A stretch of 64,000 bases of DNA from Trichostrongylus colubriformis (GCA_963978905.1 OZ022259.1:33352343-33416342); one strand, 5' to 3'. Numbered from the stretch's first letter, positions 11,601-23,385 are shown. Made by a program: numbers and translations. Notes: generated by a model not told the origin, from the letters alone.

Positions 11601-14600
11601 ACAGGATTCACGCTCGAAATAGAATAGAAAAGCAGCTTAAGGCTTGTGAAGTCTAAAGAGGCTCTGCCTTGAGACGATGTGGCGGAATTTCAAAGTTCCT
11701 TAAATCCGAGGATACTCAGTTTAAAACCGATTGGTTTTGAACCGGGTATCCTCGGATTTGAGAAGTTTCAAAACCAGAAGTGGTCCGACAATTTCGTCAA
11801 GGGTCAAGTACATACATGTCTAGTGTATCTCGGTTCCGATCTGTTTCGAATGACTTTCACCAGAACGCGGCACCGACTCATAAGGCGTCGCTGTCCCCTC
11901 ACTCTCAGAACGGCCGGCACAGCTTTGCGAATTTGCAGCAGTGACCACCAAGCAGCATGAATCTCAACCAGCTTAGTAACTCCTTTTTGAGTATTTTGGA
12001 GGTGAAGCCTGTACTACTCCCCTCAATTTATTCAATTTTTTGATATCGTTTTATTTGAAGCGCCATACTGATTGTAATCAGAACAGTCTTCTTGATTAAG
12101 AATTATGGGAGAAGCGGTCCCTTTTCTGCAACATGGGGCAGCTTTTTTTCATTGCTGTGCATTTAGACCACAGAAGGCAGGGATAATCTTGCGAAGGTTC
12201 AGGATGATTTGTACGACGATCCCCCGTGATCGACGACGCTTTTCCATCATCGCATTTGCTAGCGTGTTCGGGGCCAGAGGCGATCTCTTCCCCTTTACGA
12301 TGACATGGTGAAATGTCTGACCAACTATACTCGAGTATCTATTCACAGTAAAACCTTTTTGTTGGTATGGTGAGGCTTTGTAAAGCGGTCAGTACTCTTG
12401 CTACTCCCTTATTTTTACAAGCTTACTTGTTTGTTTACTGGTTTAGTGAACAAGAACTGGCGCGGTTGGACAGACTAAAGAGTGTGGTAGATATCTGGCC
12501 AACCTTTCAAAATCATCAGACCGGTTTCTCCTTCGATTGCAATGCTTTAGTGTTTTAAACAAGTTTTGTAAGCCTCGATTGTTTAGGAGAAAAAAGCTGA
12601 AAAGTCAGAACCAGCCGCCAAAACGTCACAAGAACAGCCAGAACAGCCTAAAGAGCCTGAAGGGGAGACTCAGCCATCTGAAAGTCAGTCTAAAGCTTTC
12701 TCCAAACCAACTACAACTACTATGGATAGTGAAACACCACCTCCTACAACTAAGCGTCAGGGAAAAGCTCATGATGATGGCAAAAAACAAGATCCGCCGC
12801 CTATGCATGGAAAGGTATGAGTGATTTTTGAGAAATTCTCAGGCCGTTGGGCTGCAAGTGCAGCGATACAAACATTTATTACAGAAAGAGCACGACGAAG
12901 CCCCTTCTGACGAAAGCAAGCGTTCTGAAGCAGATGCTGGAAAGGGTTCATCTTCAGAGGAAGGGGCATCCTCACCCGTCAATTCAAAAGAAGAAAAGAA
13001 GAAGATCGGCTCCTCAGCTGGGGAGGAGGTCGATTCATAATTTTTTTGGTTACTTCAGTGGACCATTTGTTAGGAACCTAAACTGTTGTCTTTCTTAAAT
13101 TACTAACATTTTGAAGTTTTGGTCTTTTACTTGTCTAGTGGCTAACTTGTTACTTCGAAGTGATATATTTGCCCCATTGCTCACTTGTTGATAGATGTTT
13201 CAACGTTTATATTTTGATAAAGAGTATTTATCCTCGCGCTCTTACCTACTATATCGGAGCTGTTGACAAGAGACATCTCTCCGTTTGCATAGATTCCACC
13301 TTGTTCGTAGAGTGTAACTTAGTAGAATTTGAATAGTTTCTTAACATAAGGTCCACTTCGAATTTTTTTGTTTTAAGTTTGGGTAGGGTCCGCTACGTTT
13401 GCTAACGTGTAGTTCAATAGTGAAGTAAGTAACGTGATACTTAAACGAGCAATTTAAGGTCCCGAAATCCGTTGAGTATCTGCTAATTGGTGCCGGAGCA
13501 GCCTCATACTATGCATCATTGGCTATTCGAGCTCGTCATGCTGATGCAAAAGTCCTCATGGTGCGCTTTTCACTTACACCTTATGCTTCATCGTAAAATT
13601 TGGAGCTGTGGCCTTTTATAAAATTTGGAGCTGTAGGTCTTCCTGTCAGAGCGAAGTTTTTCCATTCTTAAGCGCTGTAATGATTATTCAGAAAAACTCA
13701 ATTTAAAGTGAAGGAAAAACGGTCCCATTTTTGCAACATGGGTAGCTTTATCTCCATTACTATGCATTCTGATCGGAAAAGGCTGGGGGAATCGGGAAGG
13801 AATTATGAAAGTGCTGCTTGACCCTACTGGATTATGAGTCGATCTGTTGTTGCTTTCCGTTTTTCCCTGCTACGTCAAGCCTTAGGCTTTGAGTTAGAAT
13901 CCATTTAGTAAAATATTACCAAAAAACTAGCTCTATCAAGTTCTGGATGTCGTTGGCTTAGGAGGGATAGAGATCTTATTACCCTCCAAACGCTCATCAT
14001 CTTGCGCATTCTTTTTTTCAGCTTACACCATTCACTTTCTTTCGGGTGCCTTCAAGTATATTGTAACCATGTCAGATTGGGGAGGAAGACCATCTACCAT
14101 ACAATCGTCCACCTTTATCGAAAGAATTGTGGTGGTATGGCGACGAGAATGCTTCATCTAGTATGCAATACGAAGGTCTCAGTGGAAAAAAGCGTGATGT
14201 TTATTTCGAAGCTGAAGTGGGTTGCTTTCATGTTCAGAGTTTCTTACAGACGACCATCTGCAGTGAATTACCAGCGGTCTTTCAAGTTTACTTTTGATAT
14301 TTCGCTTTTTGAGGGCTTCTTTGTGCCTCCCGGTGAGTTGCCGTCAACTGTTCATGGAGGCGTTTCGCTGCTTAGAGGACATCGTGTTGAGAAACTAAAT
14401 CCTGATGAAAAGAAAGCTTATCTTGATGACGGGACGTGCATATCGTATGAAAAGTGTCTCATCGCCACAGGTAGTCATAACTTCGCGAAGTGCTAGTAAA
14501 ATGATTTGGTGTAGCCTTGTTGGGTGTGACTTTCATATCGTTTTCCTAGTTTTGTCTTTTGAGGAGGAAAACCAAAGGATTTACCTGAATTGAAAAATGC

Positions 14601-17600
14601 AAGTGACGACGTGAAAAAAAGGATTCTCTATCTGCGAGGGGTTGGTCACTTTTGCTTATGCCTTATTCACACTTTACTCCGACTTTCGAATAAGTTTATA
14701 TGCTGGTTTTACATTTCAAGGTGGACGATTATCGAACACTGGACTCTATTTGTAAATCCGCGAAGTCCATACTTATAGTCGGCGGCGGCTTTATTGGTTC
14801 AGAGTTAGCCTACAGTATCCACAGGAAATACAAAGACATTAAAATTAGTCAGGTTAGTAATAAAAATACTTCTAATGAAAAATTTATTTATTATGCATAT
14901 CACTTCAGGTCGTTGCTGAGAATGGGAATCTGAGCCATGTGCTTCCCGAATTTTTGTCAAAGAAGGCTACGGAATCTCTCCGAGGAATAGGAGTTGACGT
15001 AATAACTGGTGCTAAGGTGTGTCAATACTCGAATTGGTACCTTGCCTTGTCATGAGCTGATATATTTGCAAACTTGAAACTTTTCCAGATTACAGCGGCT
15101 CGAAAACGTGGCGAGCAAGTAGAAGTGGAGGTAACATGGTTCATCGCAATAAAAGCGTCGTTAGTAGATTTCAAAATTTTTTACATAGGTGAACAACGGA
15201 TCGAAGTCTATCACTTCCGACTACATTATTGTCTGTATAGGAATTCAGCCTGATACTTCGGTAGCTGAGGCTTCTGGTCTCGAGGTATTGTCTAGTTTTT
15301 TCCTATCTTCAATCAGATGAAAATTCCTGGGTGAGCGGTAGCGACGATACACTGAATTTATTCTGGTTTTTCTCTTTTTCATACCTTTTATTCTATGCTG
15401 CACTTACTCCAATATCAGTACCATAGTCACTTGGCATAGTTTCAAACTGTTCGAATTTTGAATTCGAATTCGTGAGTCTACGCTATGGTCATCATACTGT
15501 ATTAAGATTAGATGAAGCGTTTTGTAAACAGAAAGCGCCACTAGAGTACCGCTGTGGTCGGCGGTGGGCACATGATTTTGCCGCAGGCGCTGGTGCGCAA
15601 AGTATGAACGCGGACATTTTTCACAAACTATGATCTACAGTTACGGAAGGCTGCCTGTTCACTGTCGGCTTGCTTGTCTCCCAGGAGTGAACTTATAGAG
15701 CGAAACAAAAAAAATGGAGAAAGGATAGATACAAATGTGTGTGGCAACCTCATCAGCACGCGAAGCCACTTAGCCGGTACAACCAGTACATGGAACAGCT
15801 TCTCACACCTCTTCTCTTCTCTGATTTGTTGAGCCCATTTCATTCCAACAATTTGGGGAGCTACGTCCGCGCACTCGTCCATCACATGCACTATGGTGAG
15901 CGTTTGCTTCAGTAAGCCATAGCATTGCATGTTGAGGGAGCGGTTTAAGGGTATCCCGGTTGAATTGCTCTGTTATGTTCACTGAGCTTCCTACAGTAGA
16001 TGGCCGAAAATTCCAAAAAGAAGGGAAATTGTTAGTTCTTGCAGAAAATCTTAAAAGGAAAGGAAACTGTTAGTTTGCCTTAGAATAGCTCTTCACCGTG
16101 TTGCCACTACTCCTGCCGATATATGGTAAGGTAGATGAGCACAGTTTTTCTCTGCGCAGCTTTTACTTTGATTTTTCATCCTTCGAATACGTTGCTAAAA
16201 ACGTTATGGGATTGAGTTGCTCAGTTAACGCTCCACCGAATAAGCTAGTCCTTTTGAACGTGGTTTAGCTGACATCATGCTCCTTGTGATAACTACTATT
16301 CAGCTTAGTACCATTCAGCTGGACAATCGGTTAGGCGGTGTAACCACGGATGCAGAATTACGTGTTCGATCTGATATTTGGGCTGCTGGGGACGCAGCAT
16401 CGTTCTATGACAAATCACTGGGACGACGAAGAGTGGAGCACTGGGAGAATGCACAGGTGAAACGCCATCATGGTGATTGAGTAAGCTTTTACAGTACCTC
16501 ATTGCTGTTTAGGTGAGTGGGAGACTGGCTGGAGAAAATATGACTGGAGCTGGGAAGGCGTTTTGGTGAGTTTTGTAGGAGAGTCCTCTAATCCACTAAC
16601 GTTTCTTCAAAACGAATAAAAACAGGTATCAACCAGCGTTCTTCTCGAAAATCGCTCCTCAGTGGCACATCAATGCTGTTGGTATCACAGATTCGTCGCT
16701 GCCAACTGTTTCAGTGTTCGCACAGGATGTGTGTTTCTTTTACATGAGGGTGATTGTTGAGCGCTTTTTACTTTTTTCCAATACTTACTTATAGGACAAT
16801 GCTAACGAAAGCTTCGAACGAGGCGTCGTTTTCTATAAAGGAGATGATGGAAAGGTAACTTTTACGATGCACCCATGGATGGTATTGAATTCGAAAAAAA
16901 ATAAACGCGTTGCGAAATGCGATTGTGCGGATCCCGAAATCGTAGATCGCTTTGATATTTGACGGTGACGGAAAAGTGTGCACCGCCGGTGCTGCAAAGT
17001 ATGGAAGCGTCGCCAGAGTGCCACCGTTGCTGACAATGCACTTTGTTTATTACATTTAAACGATTCAAATTATGGTATGATGATTCTGTCGAGACCCCGC
17101 GCTGTGGCGAGATTTGAGTCGTGGCATAGTGCCAAACTGTAGCTGATTCTCGCAGGCTTTTCGCTGCAGCTTTAGGCGGGCTCTCGCCTCTTAAATCATA
17201 CTGTAGTATGGTTCGGTCGAGCGTTATAAACGGAGCGCGTCGCCACAGTGCCGACGTTGCCGTCGGCACGCACTTGCGTGACGCCGGCGCCACTGCCGCA
17301 AAGTATGGAAGCTCGCTTCGAATCATATTTGTCGCGCCGCGTAAGGTCTACCACGCAACCCGTCCTCTCTCTCATAAATTGTATATCTAACTTTCTATCA
17401 TTTTTTGACGTACTCTGCACCACTCCATGAGCTAATGGCATGCCTCGCGTAATTCGTGCATCGTGACGTTTGCGGCTCTACGATTCTGGGGTCTGGTGAA
17501 ATCGCGGAATCTTTGAGTGGAGCATTTAGTCTCCACCTGAATTGCAACCTCACTGGTAATTTTTCGCAATGTATAGCGCAGCGTTTAGCTCAATAGCTTG

Positions 17601-17912
17601 AGCGTTCTTCTCACAATGCACAGAGAGGCGCCCTTCTTGGTTTTCCAACACCATCTAGGACACTGAGACAGTGAAGCAACGTTCAGGACTTGGTTACTGG
17701 ACTTAGTCCCTTTTTCTTCTCCACTTATCCAACTTCAGGTTGTGGGTGTGCTTCTGCTGAATGTGTACGGTTCCGGAGTCGACGTTTCACGACGGCTAAT
17801 CGAAGAAGCAAGAAGTATAGACGATTTCCAACAACTTGCAAAGCTTTATCAACTGTATAGACCTGCTGAACGTGAAGATGAAGAGAAGAATGAAGAGAAG
17901 AAGGCTGAATAG
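8625..17912 (+). CDS. wah-1: Apoptosis-inducing factor, mitochondrial FAD oxidoreductase (AIFM1/WAH-1 ortholog)
   Basis: Eighteen exons, about 748 codons: 8625-8912, 10572-10676, 11180-11281, 12587-12814, 12885-13028, 13459-13560, 14076-14216, 14314-14470, 14567-14640, 14721-14852, 14909-15016, 15089-15130, 15189-15284, 16319-16456, 16513-16565, 16626-16728, 16795-16854, 17739-17912 (TAG). Junctions are phase 0 except after exons 8 and 15. The N terminus is Arg-rich without acids (mitochondrial presequence). A membrane segment (FVGAGVGVLLTVLAV) lies near residue 120, then about 150 residues of Ser/Pro/Glu-rich linker. The catalytic part shows the FAD motif LIGAGAAS, LPYNRPPLSKELWW, YEKCLIATG, the NADH motif ILIVGGGFIGSE, WAAGDAASFYD, GRRRVEHWE and SGRLAGENMTGA, all known AIF blocks. 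AIF sits in the inner membrane, supports respiratory-chain biogenesis and, once released, promotes DNA degradation in cell death. Introns are loaded with repeats. Confidence 0.93.
9640..10060. repeat. Fold-back (long inverted repeat) element in AIF intron 1
   Basis: Two arms of roughly 100-120 bp are near reverse complements. The left arm runs AGGAATCGTCCACGG, ATGTTGTATTTGTCTAATAA, GGGTCGCATGCAAA, CGCGAAAAA. The same blocks recur inverted at about 9945-10055. The central spacer is about 170 bp. No coding content. It resembles a fold-back MITE. Confidence 0.7.
10140..10310. repeat. Dispersed repeat shared with 62555-62740
   Basis: Blocks GCCATATTCGTGATCA, CACCCCA, TTTCAGCGATTTTGG and TTGCACCAA with TTGGTG/CACCAA mini-palindromes occur here and again near 62560-62720. 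A related stretch is at 9350-9405. Internal block TCATATCCGTGATCAGCAC repeats at 10269. Confidence 0.6.
10397..10516. mobile_element. Short MITE-like inverted repeat in AIF intron 1
   Basis: AACTTTGCGATTTTGCGG at 10403 is mirrored by CGCGGAATCGCAAAGTCG at 10497. About 120 bp in total with a GC-rich interior. No clear target duplication was defined. Confidence 0.5.
11702..11759 (+). ncRNA. Strong 58-nt hairpin in AIF intron 3 (microRNA-precursor-like or fold-back repeat)
   Basis: A 27-bp stem with one mismatch and two G-T pairs and a 4-nt loop: AAATCCGAGGATAC... pairs with ...GTATCCTCGGATTT. Partial pairing continues outward on both sides. The shape and size resemble a microRNA precursor on the sense strand of the host transcript, but mobile fold-backs are common here and no expression evidence exists. 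Confidence 0.3.
12105..12230. repeat. Repeat copy in AIF intron 3, related to 13707-13830
   Basis: The blocks CGGTCCC, TGCAACATGGG, AGCTTT, CATT and GTGCATT occur in the same order at 13715-13775 in intron 6. The sequence is diverged and non-coding. Confidence 0.5.
13707..13830. repeat. Repeat copy in AIF intron 6, related to 12105-12230
   Basis: Second member of the pair in the same gene, same orientation. Introns 3 and 6 carry parts of one dispersed repeat. Confidence 0.5.
15420..15613. mobile_element. Truncated family A MITE in AIF intron 13
   Basis: The right terminus GCGCAAAGTATGAACGCGGA at 15595 matches the copy at 2680. Internal GGCATAGT and AATTCGAATTCG blocks also match. The left terminus is not found. 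Confidence 0.55.
16970..17315. mobile_element. Diverged family A MITE sequence in AIF intron 17
   Basis: Contains two copies of the right-end motif GCAAAGTATGGAAGC (about 16992 and 17298). The interior matches the 2680 copy (GGCATAGTGCCA, CTCTCGCC, ACTGTAGTATGGT, GGTCGA). It looks like two overlapping or rearranged copies. Confidence 0.55.
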
Positions 17913-18510
17913 GCTATTTTTATTGATATTACCCTCATGACATTCTCAGGTTCTAAAATTTGTTTTACTTTCTCGTTTTCTGTTATTTATTCTGCTAAGA
18001 AGTTATCACGAGAAGAATCTGGACTTCTTTCATGTGTAGACGGTTTTGCTAACAGTTGTTCTGTTGTTATTTTGTTTTGAATGTAGTGATATAGGATTAG
18101 GTCTTGAGTGCCTTGTAAGATAATTCTAAAGTTTTTTTCTCGTTGAACGTGTCACAGTTTGTTGCTTGAGTCTCAATTATTTGCCAGAATTTATCAAAGT
18201 GTACTACGATTTCCCCTTGAAACTTTTTCACTTTTCTATTTCACCATTGATGTTGACGCTACTTACACAGAATTGCGAATAACATCTTTATATGAAGAAA
18301 CGTGGTTTCCTTCGAATTTCTTTTGTCTTGGCTCTATCACATCAGAATGAAAAGTCTGAGATGAAGAGCCGATGTAGAGAGGTTTCAAGGTCTTGCACGT
18401 GGATTAGATTAAATCATTGCTTTTGATACATGAAGTGCAGGAGATAGCCTGCCCTTTCCAAACACGGAAGTGCGTCAGTAAATTGTTTTTCCGCGCGCGC
18501 CGAATGCCTT
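17913..18510. other. 3' flank of the AIF gene, no gene seen
   Basis: AT-rich. No convincing AATAAA close to the TAG, and no further co-oriented gene close enough to extend the operon. Confidence 0.4.
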
Positions 18511-19440
18511 AGGCCGCTTCCATACTTTGCGGCGACGTCGGCAATCGAAATCGCTGACAACGCTGGTGGAGCATGGTTAGGAATGGGGTTTTCTAATTTC
18601 ATTGTGATTGGCCGCACATTACAGGGTGCTACCGGAACCTCGTCGCTTCACCTGGCCTTTTTGAAGTCTGTTGACGGAGACTTTCTAACTCCCGTGCGAC
18701 GCATCATAGAACTAGCTGCAGAGCTATAGCGTCAACAACAGGAACGGATAAAACATGAAAGGTATTTGCGCGTCTTGCGCTAAATGCACGCAAGTCACAG
18801 CGCATTCCACACAGGCATTCTCTCAATTCGTTCTCATTTGGTAATGTTAAGGGTGTATGCCATCAAGACAGAAAGTTCGCGTGTCCGCGTTCGACGAGCG
18901 TCGAAATTGTGGATAGGAGTGGCGTAATAGTTGAGTCCTGAAGCGATTACGAAGAGAACAAGGCACAGAGCATCACTCTCTGTGCCTTGTGGACCCATCC
19001 AATAGGGCGCGCAAGGCTCGCACCATCGCGTCGCATGCCGGACGCCGCGACGCGAATTTTCTTCCTCATGGCACATACCCGTAATATTGATCACGAGTTT
19101 TTTGTCGAGTCACTTCCATATGTTGCAATTACGGCGTCAACGGTGGTGCACGTCGCCGTCACTGTTCTGATGTGCTCCGTTTATGACGTTCAACCGAACC
19201 ACACTTCAGCATAATGGTCATGCGCTAGTCTTGCCACGGTGTGCCACTAAGCCACATTCACCGAAATTCGAAACTGTCAAATTCGAATCTCGCCACAGAT
19301 TCGCGCGTGCTCTCGCCATGATCTTTACACTATGGGAGGGCCCGTGTCACAAAGTATGAGAGGGGCCTCCAGGGTTTGCGTGCGTCACTTGCCCACAATG
19401 TGCAACGTGTGGCTTTCGTCGCGGAGTATGAACTCGATCT
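18511..19440. mobile_element. Rearranged family A MITE with an internal fold-back
   Basis: A left terminus (TAGGCCGCTTCCATACTTTG, 18511) and family A interior blocks (GCGTCAACGGTGGTGCACGTCGCC, 19132) surround a separate imperfect palindrome at about 18838-19098. The right side, near 19350, has only a degraded CAAAGTATGAGAGGGGCC end. The centre of the palindrome is a 13-bp perfect hairpin, 18958-18990. Probably one element inserted into another. Confidence 0.45.
18838..19098. repeat. Fold-back element with perfect central hairpin
   Basis: The outer arms (TTAAGGGTGTATGCCATC against CATGGCACATACCCGTAAT) and the middle arms pair imperfectly. The core ACAAGGCACAGAG, loop CATCACT, CTCTGTGCCTTGT is perfect. 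Confidence 0.55.
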
Positions 19441-20281
19441 TAGTTCTGACTTATGCGGTAACTGGGCTATAAAAACCACTCAGCCCTGTCTCGGTCAAGT
19501 TCAAGCATTATGTCAACTTTCAGATGGACTACTGCATTAAGTATGAGTAAGGTGAAGGCATTTCTCCTTTTCCTGGAATGCCAGAAACAAATCGCTGAGT
19601 GAAGAAGGATGTCTTGTTAGCTCCAGTAAGTATGGAAATGTACTCTCCGAATAATCATTCTGTAAATGAAAAGCTCTTTCGTTCTGGTAGCCATAACGTT
19701 CGCTGTTACGTCTACAGGTCACAAGTCAGAAATGTCGTTGTAGCTGTGAACACACACAATTCAAATGCATTAGGCTATGTTCATCAGGAGGCGGAAGTGG
19801 TGCAAAGACAGGTGGGCCGCACACCCACCCGCACGATGCGGGGATTCAATCCCACATCATTTCCCGTCGACCAAGCCTTCCATTTCTTCGGAATAGATCA
19901 ACTGGTAGCAGACTTGTCTATGGGAATACGAACACTGATGGGCATCGGATGGCTCCCGCAAATTATTGATTAGCCAAATCGCATACATCTACCGCCACGA
20001 TTTTGAATAGAATTGAAATGCGTGGCGCCTCTGAACAAGTGATTCCTTATTCGTGAAAAAAGAAGGTTGTAGGATAATTTCTGCTAGATTTTTTTCTGGA
20101 TTGTTTTGAAAGCTTCCATAGACTTTTATGGGTGGGACTCAGAATGAGGGCAGCAGCTAAAGCTGAATATTCTACATAGACATTCGGATTGTTCCAATAT
20201 ACGCTTGATAAAAATGACGGTCTCTTGAGATAAACTCCGATGGTGCCTTCACGACTCCGAAGTGAGCACAAACCAGATTAA

Positions 20282-21278
20282 AGGCAGCATTAGGGGAAAT
20301 TCGAACGAAAAGTAAAAGTAGTGAATATGAAAGCGGAGATGCCTAGTAACAGGACAGTGGAGAAAAAACGGATGGAATTGGCCAAATACCCGAGAAATAG
20401 GACCCCTTTCCACCGTTGGTTCTAGGCGCTGACGACCTTTCCGTCAAGAGGCGGGTAGTCCGCATAAGATTTCCATTGGCATTACCAAGACGTTAACATG
20501 AAGGGATGTTCGGAAATGCGACAGTATCTATTTTCATGTGGTGAGCTTCAAGCTAAAAGTAAGAAAGCGCGCTGCGATACTTTCAATTCTGCCGATTTCC
20601 TTGACCAACCTCACCGTGACCAACCACTAATCACGTCGCCTTGAGGGGGCTGCCTTAAAGGAACCGGAAGGGGGTCCGAAACAAGAGAAACATACAAAGA
20701 AATGAGCATTTCGTAACGAACGCAGAAGGTTAGAAGCGATAATCGGTGAAAAAACCGGAACTCAAAAGTGCATCGCTGCGGTGTGTATTCGCGCCTCATT
20801 CGCATCATCGCACTGGCGTTCCGAGTTGTCCGCTGTAGGAGACGGCCGCGGGCCAACTTTAGTTGTAGCACCTGACTCCCAGCGCAGTGGAGTGGCCATT
20901 CCCAACTACATTAACATTCATGTAAGTACATCTAGAAACAATATAAGAAAGAACAAAGGAGAAGGTAAAAGGAATGAACAACTTTATAATGGAAACATCT
21001 TCTCTTGGCACCATGCCAAGGCGTCAAATTGGCGAGTTTGTGCAATGGCGGTCACTTGAACTCGTCCACACTACGTCTGTTCTACCGTAAGCCAAAATTA
21101 CTCCCTTACGGTGTCTTTAAACCAAGGCGGCTTGCCCTGACGAGGCCGCCTTCGCCACAGCTCAAGGGGGCGCCTTCCGCGGAGGGATTTCGCCATGCTA
21201 GGCCTTTCAGATCCGTTGTTTTTCACTAAATGACTCCTTTTGGGATTTCTTATCACCCCATTATCCCTAGCACTGTCT
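20282..21278. mobile_element. TTRA-site MITE family, long copy
   Basis: Begins AGGCAGCATTAGGGG and ends CCCTAGCACTGTCT, flanked by TTAA on both sides (20278-20281 and 21279-21282). At 997 bp it is about twice the length of its relatives and carries about 450 bp of extra internal sequence (roughly 20650-21100), probably another insertion. The outer parts match the copies at 22761 and 24181 (for example GAGATGCCTAGTAACAGGAC). No coding sequence. Confidence 0.7.
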
Positions 21279-21289
21279 TTAAGCAACGG

Positions 21290-22380
21290 ATTGGAGGAAA
21301 TTTCTGAAAAATACTACCCATTCACACAGATACGGCCCTTCCGCTCCTTGATTGACTTTGTTAGCTTATTAAAGTAAGGCTGTGACAGTCGACTTTGACA
21401 TGTTCGATCAATAATCATGGTACTGTTGGCTGATACATCTAGTACACCCAGTACAAAGTACTTTATCGACTGACTACCTTTTCTGGGACCCTGATCGCCT
21501 CGAAAATCACAAAACACAAAAGAGCACTGAATATTCTCGAAGAACTTTCTCCCCATTCCCCAAGTACGACCCCTCTTTCTACAATCCGAAAAACGATCTT
21601 CGCTTGATAAATCTTCAGCACTTCCTAACCCCGAAGAATCATCAAAGAAGGTTCGGAGACGTACAAGAAACGAAAAAGCACTACCAGCCATCATATCGAT
21701 TAGCTGACTTCAAATTTGTCGTTCATTTTTGAATGCCAAATCTATACCTCAGTATGTGATCCAGTCAAGGTCTAATCTTTGGTGAAAGACGTGATGAAGA
21801 GAAAAAGGAAAAAATGAATTTTGCGAAAAATTACTGACAATCACGTTGACGGTTAATCTGCAGTGTTATCTCCACGTTAGCACCATCCCTGCATTCAAAG
21901 ACTGATAGGAGTAATTCGGGCGGAATATGGGAAAATTATCAAATAGGAATGTCGATGTGCTCAATAGTACTAAAGCAAAGGGAAACGGACGGGAAGTTCA
22001 AAAAAAAAACGAGAACCAGACCTCTTTCCTGCTGTTTTTTCTCAAAAGGGGCGAGTCCGGTCGGGAAAAGGGGTGGGCTGAGATGAAGCAACTAGCAGCT
22101 GTTAAGGTAGACGGCTCTTATAAAGTTCTGGTCACTCTCCTCATGGGAAATTTCGAAACATATAATCTTTCTGGACCACAAGCTTTCATTTGCATGATTC
22201 AATTTAGGAGTTCTGATCACCCACATAACCCTCTATTACTGCTTTCAAGCTCAAAATCAGGTTTTCTTGCATGAGGTGGAGGAGAGATACCAGTTCATGA
22301 AGAAAGTCCATTGTGTGTCTTAGCAGTTTATTGTGAGATATATATTAGAGATGGATTTTGCAGACAAAGCACACATGGCA
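21290..22380. other. Intergenic stretch, no gene seen
   Basis: Several overlapping short ORFs but none with recognisable domains or splice-bounded exon structure. Confidence 0.4.
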
Positions 22381-22388
22381 GTGTTACA

Positions 22389-22500
22389 AGTATGCTGAGT
22401 TATGAGCAAAAGCTTCTGTCTCGGACGGGACTCGAACCCGCACTTTATGCTTTCCGGGCATATGTGCTTTTGACCATAACTCAGCATGCTTGCAACAACT
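22389..22500. repeat. Palindromic, tRNA-like sequence (possible tRNA-derived repeat)
   Basis: Inverted arms of about 28 bp (AGTATGCTGAGTTATGAGCA and its near complement at about 22470-22498) enclose a minus-strand segment containing a perfect Pol III B box, GGTTCGAGTCC. A 5-bp stem with a 7-nt loop resembles an anticodon arm, but C replaces U33, and there is no proper D arm or acceptor stem. Not a functional tRNA; a degenerate tRNA or SINE-like relic is likelier. Confidence 0.4.
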
Positions 22501-22760
22501 TTCGCATCGCGGGCTGCAGCGAAAATCAGCAGCTATTAAGAATCGTAAAGCATATGGCAGTGTCACTTTTTTGCACGGCTTCATCCAGATATATAAACAT
22601 TGAAGGGATAATGTACATGGTGTATTCGGAAGAGGACTGCACCAGTGTGGAAAATTCAACCTTGAGTTGTGAGCATCTTTATTGAAGTGAAGTGTTTTGA
22701 AGTGAGAGATGATCGCGGAGCGAAGTGAAGCATTCAGGGATCATTATGCTTTTGACTTGA

Positions 22761-23290
22761 AGGCAGCATTAGGAGAAAGTCGGACGAAAAGTAAAAGAAT
22801 TTGTGCATATGAAAGTCGAGATGCCTAGTAACAGGACAGTGGAGAAAAACGGATGGAAATGGCCAAAAACTCGAGAAATAGGACCCCCTTCCCACTGTTG
22901 ATTCTCGACGCGGACGACCTGTCCGTCAAGAAGCGGGTAGTCTGATTTAGTTTTCCATTGGCATGTTGCCAAGTAAACACAAGGGAATGTTTGGAAATAG
23001 GACAACATCTATTTTTTGGAGTGAGCTTCAAGCTAAAACTGCGAAAGCGCGCCGCAAAACCTTTGATCCTGCCGCATCTCTTTGGCCTCTCCCACCCCAG
23101 TCAATCGGGAATTACGTCATCGGGAGGCGGGATCAAGAAATCAATGATCCGTTGCGTTCTACAGATCGGAGGTGCGCTTTTTCACCGGGATTCGCCACAG
23201 ATAGCCTTCCTAGGCCCAGCACTACCATGTGAGTTACTTCTTGTAGGGATTTCTCCATTACCATTAGGGGCATTACCCCTAATGCTGTCT
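22761..23290. mobile_element. TTRA-site MITE family, complete 530-bp copy
   Basis: Begins AGGCAGCATTAGG and ends TAATGCTGTCT, with TTGA on both sides (22757-22760 and 23291-23294). The right end also has a short inverted CATTAGGGG/CCCCTAATG hairpin. No coding sequence; the ORFs here are incidental. Confidence 0.8.
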
Positions 23291-23385
23291 TTGAATTTGT
23301 TATTGCGATTGCTGTATTCGTAGCTAGGCACTACACAGTTCGATTTAAGATGTGCTCCGTTACAACGACAGACCAAGGATGCTAC

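Noticed and set aside
19800..19865. tRNA-like stretch with ATTCAATCCC resembling a T arm
   Set aside because: No acceptor stem or D arm could be formed and the B box deviates from consensus.
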